The notes under the pieces were generated by a model, which had not been told where the DNA came from, made no database searches, and worked only from the letters and a program-made list of their open reading frames with translations. Below, piece by piece: positions 8,211 through 16,006 of a DNA stretch of 33,249 nucleotides. This stretch comes from Clostridia bacterium. Lineage in GTDB: Bacteria > Bacillota > Clostridia > Oscillospirales > Acutalibacteraceae. Position 1 is the stretch's first letter; every line of letters begins with the position of its first letter. The translations under genes were made by a program, and so were the position numbers. The stretch spans positions 1 through 33,249 of the forward strand of contig JAGBXM010000123.1 in assembly GCA_017629275.1 (NCBI GenBank). Direction: 5' to 3'.

Positions 8211-9176
8211 ATGAAATTAGGCGTTTTCACCACACTTATGAGCGATATGCCCTTTGCAGATGCTTGCAAGTATTTTAAATCCATCGGTTGCGATATGATC
8301 GAGATCGGTTGCGGCGGTTACCCCGGTAACGCACACGCCGACCCCGAAAAGCTTCTCAATGACGAGAAGGCTTTCGCAGAGTTTATGGCAACCATTAAGG
8401 ACAACGGCCTTGAGGTCAGTGCTTTGTCCTGCCACGGCAACCCCGTCCATCCTCAGAAGGACCTTGCCGAGATGTATGACAAGACCATCCGCAACACAAT
8501 TCTTTTGGCCGAAAAAATGGGCCTTCATCAGATCAACACCTTCTCGGGTTGCCCCGGTGACTGTGCAGATTCCAAGTATCCCAACTGGGTCACCTGCCCC
8601 TGGCCTGAAGATTTCCTTAGCATCCTTGATTGGCAGTGGAACGAGGTTCTCATTCCTTATTGGAAAAATACGGTTGAATTCGCAAAGGCTCACGGCGTAA
8701 ACAAAATCGCATTCGAGCTGCATCCCGGCTTCTGCGTATACAATACCGATTCATTGAAAAAGATCCGCGAAGCTGTCGGTCCCGAGCTTGGCGCCAACTT
8801 CGACCCCAGCCACCTTGTATGGCAGGGTATGGATCCCGTTAAGGTCATCAACGAGATCGGTGACGCTATCTTCCACGTACACGCAAAGGATGCACGTATC
8901 GACAAGTACAACACCGCTACCACCGGTGTTCTCGACACCAAGAGCTACGGTGACATCAAGAACCGTTCCTGGTTGTTCAGAACGGTTGGCTACGGTAACG
9001 ACGAGGCTTATTGGAGAGACATTATCAGTGCTTTAAAGGCTAACGGCTACGACTATGCCATCAGCATCGAGCACGAGGATGCTTTGATGAGCAAGACCGA
9101 AGGTCTTGAGAAGGCCGCCGACTTCTTGAAGCCGCTTCTCATTGCTGAGACCGCAGGTAAAATGTGGTGGGCATAA
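8211..9176 (+). CDS. Sugar phosphate isomerase/epimerase-like TIM barrel
   Basis: AP_endonuc_2/xylose-isomerase-like TIM barrel protein. The family's metal-ligand strands are visible: IAFELHPG with E169, ANFDPSHL with D198/H201, FHVHAKDA with H224, and ISIEHEDA with E287. This fits a divalent-metal sugar isomerase, epimerase or related lyase of the IolE/IolI superfamily; the substrate is unknown. The reading frame is open 17 codons further upstream, but those codons include the operator palindrome, and the chosen ATG has CGGAGG nine bases ahead, giving 321 residues. It is divergent from a Gfo/Idh/MocA oxidoreductase, a common partner in oxidative sugar catabolism. A terminator follows. Confidence 0.88.
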   Translation: MKLGVFTTLMSDMPFADACKYFKSIGCDMIEIGCGGYPGNAHADPEKLLNDEKAFAEFMATIKDNGLEVSALSCHGNPVHPQKDLAEMYDKTIRNTILLAEKMGLHQINTFSGCPGDCADSKYPNWVTCPWPEDFLSILDWQWNEVLIPYWKNTVEFAKAHGVNKIAFELHPGFCVYNTDSLKKIREAVGPELGANFDPSHLVWQGMDPVKVINEIGDAIFHVHAKDARIDKYNTATTGVLDTKSYGDIKNRSWLFRTVGYGNDEAYWRDIISALKANGYDYAISIEHEDALMSKTEGLEKAADFLKPLLIAETAGKMWWA

Positions 9177-9209
9177 TTCACCGCAAACAACGCGTGAAAT
9201 AAACATCAG

Positions 9210-9236
9210 GCAGAACGGGTTTCTAACTCGTTCTGC
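9210..9236 (+). terminator. Terminator after sugar isomerase gene
   Basis: Twelve-pair stem with one G-T wobble (9210-9221 with 9225-9236), followed by a TATTGTTTTTTATT tail. Confidence 0.8.
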
Positions 9237-9238
9237 TA

Positions 9239-9267
9239 TTGTTTTTTATTGAGTAATTTGTTATAAT
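9239..9267 (+). promoter_or_regulatory. Candidate birA promoter
   Basis: TTGTTT (9239-9244), 17-base spacer, TATAAT (9262-9267). The -35 lies in the T-tract of the preceding terminator. A second option is TTGAGT (9249-9254) with TATAGT (9271-9276), but that would leave a very short leader. Confidence 0.4.
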
Positions 9268-9300
9268 TATTATAGTGGCATCTCAAAGGAGGGGGACAAA

Positions 9301-10074
9301 ATGTCGGAACAAAACGAAGTCTTAAAACTCAACAGCCAAACAATATGCGACCTTTTAAACGGAGCACCTTGTGAAGTCGAGGTGTTCGATATTATCGACT
9401 CCACCAACCTTGAAGCCAAACGCAGGGCCGCATCATTAAACAAAAGCCCAAAACTGATTTTGGCCGAGCAACAGACCGCAGGTAAAGGTCGAATGGGTAG
9501 ACAGTTTTATTCTCCCAGAGCCACAGGACTTTATATGTCCTACGTTTACACGCCTGAGACCGACTTTTCTGACAACGTCACCGTAACGGCCGCCGCCGCA
9601 GTGGCTGTTGTGAGAGCCATTGAACGCACCACCCAACTGAACCCACAGATAAAATGGGTCAACGATATCTATATAAACGGCAAAAAGGTCTGCGGTATCT
9701 TGACCGAAGCCGTCACGGGGCAAAAAACCGCCATAATCGTCGGCATCGGCATCAATATCACAACCGAGCATTTCCCCGAGGAAATAGTCAACACCGCCGA
9801 CTCTTTAAACACCGCCGTCGACCGCAACCGCCTTGCCGCCGAGATCGTACTTGAACTTCAGACCTTGATCAAAGAACTTCCCAACCGCACCTTTATTGAT
9901 GATTACCGTCAAAAGTCCTGCGTTTTGGGGCGCGAAGTCACCTTCATTAAAAACGGAACAGAACAAAACGGGACAGCCTGTGATATAGACCTTGACGGCG
10001 GACTTATCATTAAAACAATTGACGGAACCGTTACGCTCAACACGGGTGAAATATCATTAAGATTAAAAAGATGA
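9301..10074 (+). CDS. birA: Biotin-[acetyl-CoA-carboxylase] ligase, class I
   Basis: Makes biotinyl-5'-AMP and transfers biotin to the lysine of biotin carboxyl carrier proteins in the cytoplasm. Signature elements in order: the substrate strand DIIDSTNLEAKRRA (30-43), the biotinyl-AMP loop GKGRMGR (61-67), GLYMSYVY (76-83), KWVNDIYINGKKVCGILTE with K118, and VGIGINI (147-153). A small SH3-like C-terminal domain follows (GREVTF through NTGEISLR). The 257-residue protein has no N-terminal helix-turn-helix, so it should be a monofunctional ligase, not the biotin-operon repressor. AAAGGAGGGGG gives a very strong ribosome binding site. Confidence 0.94.
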   Translation: MSEQNEVLKLNSQTICDLLNGAPCEVEVFDIIDSTNLEAKRRAASLNKSPKLILAEQQTAGKGRMGRQFYSPRATGLYMSYVYTPETDFSDNVTVTAAAAVAVVRAIERTTQLNPQIKWVNDIYINGKKVCGILTEAVTGQKTAIIVGIGINITTEHFPEEIVNTADSLNTAVDRNRLAAEIVLELQTLIKELPNRTFIDDYRQKSCVLGREVTFIKNGTEQNGTACDIDLDGGLIIKTIDGTVTLNTGEISLRLKR

Positions 10075-10102
10075 CAAAACCGACTAAAAAGTTAACTTTT
10101 CC

Positions 10103-10128
10103 GAACCGCCTATTTACACAGGCGGTTC
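10103..10128 (+). terminator. Terminator after birA
   Basis: Nine-base GC-rich arms (10103-10111 with 10120-10128) and an eight-base loop, followed by a short T-rich TTTATGTT tail. The weak U-tract may allow some read-through into the GH16 gene. Confidence 0.65.
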
Positions 10129-10176
10129 TTTATGTTAATATAAATTTGTAATATTTCAAAATTTGGAGGAAACGTT

Positions 10177-11961
10177 ATGAAAAAAATACTGTCCCTTTTG
10201 TTAGTATTTGTTTTCGCCTTTACCCTGCTCTCGGTCTGCGGATGCGGTGACAAGAAAACAGACGGTGGCTCGGCATCAAACCCTTCAGCCTCGGGGGATT
10301 TCACCTTTACCAAAGACACCCTCAAATTGGCCGACGACAACGGCAAGGCCATTTTCAGAATCATACGTCCCGAAACAGCCGGAGGCGGCACCGTTTTCGA
10401 TGCATCGGGCAAGCTTTTTCGCGAAATCCGTGATAAATTAGGCTATACAATGCAGAACACTGCCGACTCGTCCGACGGTTCCGACAAATATGAAATTCTT
10501 GTCGGTCACACCAACCGCCCCGAAAGTAAGTTTGCACTTGACTATGTTCTCAAAAACCTCGGCGGACGTTACGACGACTACATCGTCTGCACCATAGGCA
10601 AAAAAATAGTTATCACCGGCACCAGCGAAGCTGCAATTGCCAATGCCGTTGATTACTTCATTGCCAATTATCTCGGCTCCCACACCATCAAAGGCGGTAT
10701 CGAATACACCCACAAAACCGATGGTACCTTTACCGATATCACAATTAACGGCAAGAACATTAAAGAATTTAAGATTGTCCGTCCCTCCTATAACGTTTCC
10801 TATCTCGCCCAGCGCGAAATGGAAGTTTTGTATGACTATATCCGCGGCACAACGGGTTACGAAGTAGAGATCGTCAAGGACGGTGAATTTGCCGAAAGTG
10901 AGTGCGAGATCATTGTCGGTGACTCCTCGCGTGCAGGTGTTACCAAGCACGACAAAAACGATATGGACGGTTTCTCGGTTAAGATTTCGGGCAACAAGGT
11001 CTACCTTAACGGCGGCTCGACCTATGCCACCACCGCCGCAGTAACCGAGTTCTGCTCAATGCTCAAAGACGGCAAAGCCGAGGATGCCGAATCGGTTCCC
11101 ACCGGAAGCTATACATCGGTCAAGGGCAAATACGACCTTGCGACCTACTACACCCCCGTTTGGCAGGAGGACTTCAAGACACACGAGCTCGACACCTCCA
11201 AATGGATGCACGTAAGCTGGAACGCTGATGGCCAGAACGGCAAGAAAAGCAAACGCTCGACCGAAACATACGGCTTTGACGGTGAATATTTCACCATAAC
11301 TCCGTATCAGACCGAAACCGAATACCACGGCGGTATGATCCGTACCCACCGAGCAATGAATTTTATGTACGGCTACGTTGAAGAAAGCGCCAAGCTTCCC
11401 ACCGCCAAGGGCTTCTGGTCCGCACTCTGGACGGGTGACTCTGTAACCTCGGGTGTCGGTGAAAACAAGGAAGCCGCCGCGACCCACCTTTTAGGCTGTG
11501 AAATAGACATCAACGAAAACTTCGGTGGAAACTACATCGCCGCCAACTGCCACTCCTGGCCGACCAAACTCGGAGAGGAACAAGGCTACAAGCACACCTC
11601 GTGCGACAACAACGAGATGTCCAACGACAAAAAATTCTCATTCCCCAAGGGTGTCGATATGCACAACGATTTCCACACCTACGGAATGCTGTGGACCCCC
11701 ACATATATGTCGTTCACCGTCGACGGTGAGATATTCTTCACCTATGACACAACCAAAACCGAACAGGATCAGAAAAGCTTCAATCAGCAGATGTTCCTCA
11801 CCTTGAGTCTGGCAGTCGGTCTCAAATCGGGCAGTTCATCAATAGGCCTCTCCACCGAGGAGGATTGGGCCAACCGCAGTACTTTGGTGGTTGACTACGT
11901 CCACCTCTATCAGCTGCAGGACGGCAAAAGCGAACTCGACCTTGTACCGAAGGTAAAATAA
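10177..11961 (+). CDS. Lipoprotein with tandem N-terminal modules and a GH16 glucanase domain
   Basis: The signal peptide MKKILSLLLVFVFAFTLL runs into VCGC, giving lipid attachment at C23. A G/S/D-rich linker follows to about 45. Residues about 60-166 and 197-296 are two related copies of one module, each of the pattern F-K/R-I-V/I-RP ... IR..(L)GY ... EI(L/I)VG..(N/S)R ... I.(G/S)(K/N)K(I/V)(V/Y). They recall the accessory N-terminal domains of GH67/GH20-type enzymes, but I cannot assign a family. From about 325 a GH16 domain follows: the catalytic signature EIDINE has nucleophile E442 and acid/base E447, and NDFHTYGMLWTPTYMSFTVDGE and VVDYVHLYQ are family hallmarks. Expected role is cell-surface cleavage of a beta-1,3- or mixed-linkage glucan or galactan; the linkage is not predictable. 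GGAGG precedes the ATG. Confidence 0.9.
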   Translation: MKKILSLLLVFVFAFTLLSVCGCGDKKTDGGSASNPSASGDFTFTKDTLKLADDNGKAIFRIIRPETAGGGTVFDASGKLFREIRDKLGYTMQNTADSSDGSDKYEILVGHTNRPESKFALDYVLKNLGGRYDDYIVCTIGKKIVITGTSEAAIANAVDYFIANYLGSHTIKGGIEYTHKTDGTFTDITINGKNIKEFKIVRPSYNVSYLAQREMEVLYDYIRGTTGYEVEIVKDGEFAESECEIIVGDSSRAGVTKHDKNDMDGFSVKISGNKVYLNGGSTYATTAAVTEFCSMLKDGKAEDAESVPTGSYTSVKGKYDLATYYTPVWQEDFKTHELDTSKWMHVSWNADGQNGKKSKRSTETYGFDGEYFTITPYQTETEYHGGMIRTHRAMNFMYGYVEESAKLPTAKGFWSALWTGDSVTSGVGENKEAAATHLLGCEIDINENFGGNYIAANCHSWPTKLGEEQGYKHTSCDNNEMSNDKKFSFPKGVDMHNDFHTYGMLWTPTYMSFTVDGEIFFTYDTTKTEQDQKSFNQQMFLTLSLAVGLKSGSSSIGLSTEEDWANRSTLVVDYVHLYQLQDGKSELDLVPKVK

Positions 11962-11974
11962 TTTCAATCACAAC

Positions 11975-12018
11975 AAAAAATCCCAACGGTGCATATCAAC
12001 ACTCCGTTGGGATTTTTT
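11975..12018. terminator. Bidirectional terminator, GH16 lipoprotein / mtaB
   Basis: Fifteen-base perfect arms (11975-11989, 12004-12018) with a 14-base loop, A-run before and T-run after. It serves the convergent GH16 gene and mtaB. Confidence 0.88.
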
Positions 12019-12022
12019 TTAT

Positions 12023-13303
12023 TTAAATTATCTCGCCGATACAATAATCCTCTTTGACCTCGGTAAGTCTTACGTTTATAATATCGTTTTCGGTGTTTTC
12101 GGGAGCCTTGACCTTAACACGGGTGTAGTTCTCGGTGTAGCCTTCCCACACTCCGTCGGTCTCGGTCTCAAGCAAAACACGGGCAACCGTGCCAATCTGT
12201 GAGCTCAAAAACTCCTGCTCGGTGGCCGCCGTCACGCTCTGCATAATGCGGCTTCTCTCCTGTTTAATGGCAGGGTCAACCTGATCGTGACGTTTTGCAG
12301 CAACGGTACCCTCACGCACCGAATACACAAACACGTGCGACCTTGCAAAGCCGATCTCCTTCATAAATTCAGAGGACTCTTTGAAATCCTCATCACTTTC
12401 ACCTGCAAATCCAACCATAATATCGGTCGTGATAGAAGGGTTGACGAATTTTTCTCTGATACGTCGCACAAGGTCTCGGTAAAATGCAGTATCATACTTA
12501 CGGTTCATTTCCTTTAAAGTGCGGTCGCAACCCGACTGCAAGGATAAATGAAACTGCGGACAAAACTTTTCATTGGCGGCAAGTCTCTCCAATGCGCGAT
12601 CGCTTATCTGATCACACTCGAGTGACCCTAAGCGCACCCGTTTGATACCTTCGACCGACGATACGGCCTCGACCGCGTCGCACAGCTCGTCACCCGTATC
12701 AAGTCCGAAGGCCGACAGATTGATACCGACCAAAACTATCTCTTTATATCCTGCCCGACTTAACGCCTCGGCCTCTTTTTTTATCGACTCCAGCGACCTT
12801 GAACGCACACGCCCACGGGCATACGGAATGATACAGTATGAGCAAAAACGGTTGCATCCGTCCTCAATTTTTATAAACCCGCGCGTATGCTCACTCATTT
12901 TGGTCACACCGATGTCGGTATACTTACTTTCGTGCGGCACGACAACACAGCGTTGCTTTTTTTCTCTCAAAGCCTCGATACACATATCGGGCAGCTTATC
13001 GTAATGTGTGTTACCGATTATCAAGTCGGCCTCGGCCACCGCCTCGGCCTCTTTGGGGAAGGCCTGTGCCATACAACCCGTCAGCACAATCAATGCATCG
13101 GGACTCAGACGTCTGAGCCTTCTCACCGTCTGCCGAGTTTTACGGTTGCTTTCGGCCGTAACGGTGCAGGAGTTGACGATAATAATATCGGCCGACTGCT
13201 CAGGCAACAAAACCTCAAAGCCTTTGGACTCAAAAATCTCGCCCAAAGCCTCTGACTCATACTGATTCACTTTACAACCCAAGGTAAAAAACGAAACGGT
13301 CAT
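12023..13303 (-). CDS. mtaB: tRNA t6A37 methylthiotransferase, MiaB-like (YqeV/MtaB)
   Basis: Radical SAM enzyme that adds a methylthio group to N6-threonylcarbamoyladenosine at tRNA position 37. The N-terminal UPF0004 domain has the cluster ligands C10 (LGCKVNQYES), C46 (NSCTVT) and C77 (TGCMAQ). The radical SAM CxxxCxxC is at 150/154/157 (GCNRFCSYC). A TRAM-like RNA-binding end starts near residue 365. The order and the GCKVNQYE start favour the MtaB/YqeV subfamily over MiaB. The frame extends 17 codons upstream, but the chosen ATG gives the family N-terminus and has GGGAG eight bases ahead. It follows the AraC gene on the same strand but has its own good promoter. Confidence 0.93.
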   Translation of the reverse strand: MTVSFFTLGCKVNQYESEALGEIFESKGFEVLLPEQSADIIIVNSCTVTAESNRKTRQTVRRLRRLSPDALIVLTGCMAQAFPKEAEAVAEADLIIGNTHYDKLPDMCIEALREKKQRCVVVPHESKYTDIGVTKMSEHTRGFIKIEDGCNRFCSYCIIPYARGRVRSRSLESIKKEAEALSRAGYKEIVLVGINLSAFGLDTGDELCDAVEAVSSVEGIKRVRLGSLECDQISDRALERLAANEKFCPQFHLSLQSGCDRTLKEMNRKYDTAFYRDLVRRIREKFVNPSITTDIMVGFAGESDEDFKESSEFMKEIGFARSHVFVYSVREGTVAAKRHDQVDPAIKQERSRIMQSVTAATEQEFLSSQIGTVARVLLETETDGVWEGYTENYTRVKVKAPENTENDIINVRLTEVKEDYCIGEII

Positions 13304-13330
13304 AAACTTACTCCCACTTGAAATATCAAT

Positions 13331-13359
13331 ATTATACACCAACCGACAGTCCAATTCAA
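13331..13359 (-). promoter_or_regulatory. mtaB promoter
   Basis: On the minus strand: TTGAAT (13359-13354), exactly 17 bases, TATAAT (13336-13331), about 28 bases before the mtaB ATG. Its -35 lies just after the AraC-gene stop codon. Confidence 0.55.
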
Positions 13360-13362
13360 CAT

Positions 13363-14235
13363 TTATCTCAACATACGTCTGAAATTGTTGGGCGAAATAT
13401 TTTTGTATTTTTTAAAGACGTGTATGTAGTAACTCGTCGACGAAAAGCCGCACAGCAACGCAATATCGGTAATACTCTGCTCGGTAGTGCTCAACAACTG
13501 CATCGAACGGTTGACCCTGATGAGATTTACGTAGTCGGGAAAACTCATCTTCATTGCTCCGTTGAAAACACGCGAAAAATGGCTGTAACTCAAGCTACAA
13601 ACCTTAGCCGCAGATGAAAGATCGGCTTCGGCAAAATGCTCGTCAACATACCGCCTTGCCTTAGAGATCACCGCCGCCGTTTCGGCATTTATCTGCAATT
13701 CGGCCTCGCCGCCCGACTCATACCAATACCTTATTACAAAAGAAAAAATCCTCAGAACCTCGGACCTTATGGCCAATTCATAGCCGAAACGCTTTTGCTC
13801 GTGTTCTTGCATAATACTGTCAAAGCTTTTAGGAATAAAGGTTTCACTCAAAAACTCTTTGAAAAACACCCTTTCTCTGCCTAAGTTCTCAAAAACGTAC
13901 GGAACAGAATACTCCATTTCGGTGACCGTCTGTTCAGAAGAATATAATACCTGTGGCAAAAATTTAATGCAAAACAATGCACGGTCATGCGATTTGGCAA
14001 AAGTAGCGTGCGGTTCACCTGCATTTATTATGAACATCGAATTCTCGGGCAGTTGATAAACCTCTCCGTTGAGATTAACCTCATAATCGCCCTTGACGGG
14101 ATATAAAAGTTCTATGTACTCGTGATAATGTAATCGGGGCCATCTATTCTGCGGTTCGGCTCCACTCATAAGCAAACATTGTACCGCCAACGGCAGATCG
14201 TTTATTCTTTTCCTTCCCTCGTCAAAGGCCTGCAT
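13363..14235 (-). CDS. AraC-family transcriptional regulator (cupin sensor)
   Basis: The N-terminal cupin-like effector domain (HYHEYIELLYPVKGDYEVNLNG, residues 36-57, then the NAGEPHATF strand) is joined to a C-terminal AraC DNA-binding domain. The latter has the first helix-turn-helix at about 205-224 (DLSSAAKVCSLSYSHFSRVF) and the second at about 255-276 (SITDIALLCGFSSTSYYIHVF), ending with the family's SPNNFRRM. 290 residues is standard for regulators of carbohydrate genes. It is divergent from the ThuA-like gene. The shared control region has 21-bp-spaced direct repeats, the usual site layout for this family, lying over its own predicted transcription start, which suggests autoregulation and control of the ThuA gene. 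Confidence 0.92.
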   Translation of the reverse strand: MQAFDEGRKRINDLPLAVQCLLMSGAEPQNRWPRLHYHEYIELLYPVKGDYEVNLNGEVYQLPENSMFIINAGEPHATFAKSHDRALFCIKFLPQVLYSSEQTVTEMEYSVPYVFENLGRERVFFKEFLSETFIPKSFDSIMQEHEQKRFGYELAIRSEVLRIFSFVIRYWYESGGEAELQINAETAAVISKARRYVDEHFAEADLSSAAKVCSLSYSHFSRVFNGAMKMSFPDYVNLIRVNRSMQLLSTTEQSITDIALLCGFSSTSYYIHVFKKYKNISPNNFRRMLR

Positions 14236-14254
14236 CCGAAAACCACCTCAAAAC

Positions 14255-14291
14255 AGCAAATTTTTGATATTTTTAAGCAAATTTATTATAT
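14255..14291. promoter_or_regulatory. 21-bp-spaced direct repeats, candidate AraC-type operator
   Basis: Two 16-base copies start at 14255 and 14276 and agree at 14 of 16 positions (AGCAAATTT, then T at position 11 and ATAT at 13-16). The 21-bp period places them on one face of the helix, the typical two-half-site arrangement of AraC-type regulators. A third, partial copy (TGCAAATTT) is at 14342-14350, next to the ThuA-gene ribosome binding site. Confidence 0.55.
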
Positions 14292-14317
14292 CACATCGCA
14301 AAATAATGTGATACAAT
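14285..14317. promoter_or_regulatory. Divergent extended -10 promoters inside one inverted repeat
   Basis: Leftward: TG-A-TATAAT on the minus strand (14293-14285) for the AraC gene. Rightward: TG-A-TACAAT (14309-14317) for the ThuA gene. Neither has a good -35. The inverted repeat TATCACAT-N9-ATGTGATA (14289-14313) contains the TG parts of both, so each -35 region overlaps the other promoter. Confidence 0.5.
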
Positions 14318-14330
14318 TTTTTTGAAAAAA

Positions 14331-14344
14331 GCAGAAATTTCTGC
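14331..14344. promoter_or_regulatory. 14-bp palindrome in ThuA-gene leader
   Basis: GCAGAAATTTCTGC, perfectly palindromic, at about +7 to +20 from the predicted ThuA-gene start and 15 bases before its GGAGG. It may be an operator or an RNA hairpin; no regulator is assigned. Confidence 0.4.
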
Positions 14345-14370
14345 AAATTTTATAAAACGGAGGCAGTTTT

Positions 14371-15084
14371 ATGATTCGAGTAACCATTTATAACGAATGT
14401 ATCCACGAAAAGAAGAACGAAAAAGCTATGGCCATTTATCCCGACGGTATACACAGCGTTATCGCCAACTTTTTGAAGGCTGACGATATCACCGTCAAAT
14501 GCTTCACCCTCGAAACTGTCGAGGAAATGACCGAAGAGGCTCTCAAAGAGACCGACGTTCTTATCTGGTGGGGTCACGTTGGTCACAAGCTCGTTCCCGA
14601 CGAGGTCGCCGAGCGTGTACGTGACGCAGTTCTTACCGGTATGGGCTTTATCGGTCTGCACTCGGCTCATCATTCCAAGCCGTTCAAGCTTCTTATGGGC
14701 ACAACCTGCCATCTCGGTTGGCGTGAAAACGGCGATATGGAGCGTATCTGGAACATCAATCCTGCCCATCCCATCACTCAGGGTATCGGCCGTTATTTTG
14801 AACTCCCCCACGTTGAGACCTATGCCGAGCCGTTTGGCATCCCCAACCCCGATGAGGTTATCCTTATGGGTTGGTATGAAGGCGGCGAACTCTTCCGTTC
14901 GGGTTGCACCTTCCACCGTGAAAACGGACGTATCTTCTACTTCCAACCCGGTCACGAGACCTTCCCCATCTTCTATGACGAAAACGTTCAGACCATCATC
15001 AAGAACGCTGTCCGTTGGGCCGCTCCCGTTTACCGTTCCAATGAGTTGGTTTGCCCCAACATCAAAAAAATCGGTCAAGAATAA
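14371..15084 (+). CDS. ThuA-like sugar utilisation protein
   Basis: Matches the ThuA family, whose fold resembles class I glutamine amidotransferases: VLIWWGHVGHKLVPDEV (about 63-79), GMGFIGLHSAHHSKPFK (90-106), NPAHPITQGI near 130, VILMGWYEGGELFRSG, and the C-terminal RIFYFQPGHETFPIFYDENVQTIIKNAVRWA. ThuA was named from trehalose utilisation in rhizobia; related proteins act on 3-keto or other modified sugars, but no reaction can be assigned here. The catalytic cysteine of amidotransferases is not evident. The ATG has GGAGG nine bases ahead. Single-gene transcript, closed by a strong terminator, divergent from and probably controlled by the AraC-type regulator. Confidence 0.88.
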   Translation: MIRVTIYNECIHEKKNEKAMAIYPDGIHSVIANFLKADDITVKCFTLETVEEMTEEALKETDVLIWWGHVGHKLVPDEVAERVRDAVLTGMGFIGLHSAHHSKPFKLLMGTTCHLGWRENGDMERIWNINPAHPITQGIGRYFELPHVETYAEPFGIPNPDEVILMGWYEGGELFRSGCTFHRENGRIFYFQPGHETFPIFYDENVQTIIKNAVRWAAPVYRSNELVCPNIKKIGQE

Positions 15085-15091
15085 TTCAACA

Positions 15092-15129
15092 AAAAAAGCC
15101 TTGCAATCAACCGATTGCAAGGCTTTTTT
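15092..15129. terminator. Bidirectional terminator, ThuA gene / Mrp gene
   Basis: Seventeen-base perfect arms (15092-15108, 15113-15129) with the loop AACC, A-run on one side and T-run on the other. It lies directly between two convergent stop codons. Confidence 0.92.
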
Positions 15130-15130
15130 A

Positions 15131-15979
15131 TTATTTCGTTGCGGTTTCGACCATATCGGCGGCAGGCTTTAAGTAATCCGCGTCAAAACGCTCAAACTCA
15201 CCGACGTTGCAAAGCTCGGTAAGTGATGTGTCGATCGGCATTTTGCCAAGCGGCATAATCTGCAGATCACTGCAAAGCTCTTCAAAGTGACTGTCACCGA
15301 AAATATTGAATTCCTTACCGCAGTCGGGACACTTGACATAGCTCATATTCTCGACCATACCGAGTACGGGAATGTTCATCATATTAGCCATATTGCAGGC
15401 CTTTTTAACGATCATCGAAACAAGGTCCTGCGGAGTGGTCACGATAACGGTGCCGGTAATCGGCAACGACTGATAAACAGTCAACGGAACATCACCCGTT
15501 CCGGGCGGCATATCAACAAACATATAGTCGACCTCGCCCCAATTAACGTCGGTCCAGAACTGTTTGACGGCACCTGCTAAAACGGGACCTCTCCACACAA
15601 CGGGAGCATCCGGGTTTTCAAGCAAAAGGTTGCAGGACATAATCTTGATACCGTTGGCGGTCTCAGCGGGAATAATGCCCTTATCATCCATCAAAGCACG
15701 GCAGGAAATGCCGAACATTTTAGGAATGGACGGACCCGTAATATCGGCATCCAATATGCCGACCTTATATCCTTTGCGGCTCATCAATACGGCCATCATA
15801 GCGGTGACCATTGATTTGCCGACACCGCCCTTACCGCTGACAACACCGATAACGTGCTTAACGCTCGAATGTTGATTGAGTTGAGCTAAAAAATCCTCAG
15901 GTTTGTGTTGCTTTGCACTTGCACAGTTACTGCAGTCCCCCGTGCAGCTTGTGTCATTGCATTTTCTTTCTTCTGCCAT
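15131..15979 (-). CDS. Mrp/Nbp35-family Fe-S cluster carrier ATPase
   Basis: P-loop NTPase of the Mrp/ApbC/Nbp35 group that binds and hands on Fe-S clusters in the cytoplasm. The deviant Walker A SGKGGVGKS (48-56), ILDADITGPSIPKMFG (75-90), FVDMPPGTGDVPL and TTPQDLVSMIVKKACNMA are family blocks. The cluster-binding CPDC pair is at C217/C220. The N-terminus has a cysteine-rich segment (C7, C12, C16, C19), which may bind a second cluster. There is no N-terminal MIP18/DUF59 domain. The frame is open 17 codons further up, but that stretch contains a hairpin; the chosen ATG has AAAGGAG at good distance, giving 282 residues. It lies downstream of the lipoprotein gene with a partial terminator between them. 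Confidence 0.92.
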   Translation of the reverse strand: MAEERKCNDTSCTGDCSNCASAKQHKPEDFLAQLNQHSSVKHVIGVVSGKGGVGKSMVTAMMAVLMSRKGYKVGILDADITGPSIPKMFGISCRALMDDKGIIPAETANGIKIMSCNLLLENPDAPVVWRGPVLAGAVKQFWTDVNWGEVDYMFVDMPPGTGDVPLTVYQSLPITGTVIVTTPQDLVSMIVKKACNMANMMNIPVLGMVENMSYVKCPDCGKEFNIFGDSHFEELCSDLQIMPLGKMPIDTSLTELCNVGEFERFDADYLKPAADMVETATK

Positions 15980-16006
15980 TTCAAATATCTCCTTTAAACC
16001 CAAAAC

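Noticed and set aside
9301-10074. BirA as a biotin-responsive repressor
   Set aside because: The N-terminal winged-helix domain is absent; the protein starts almost at the ligase domain.
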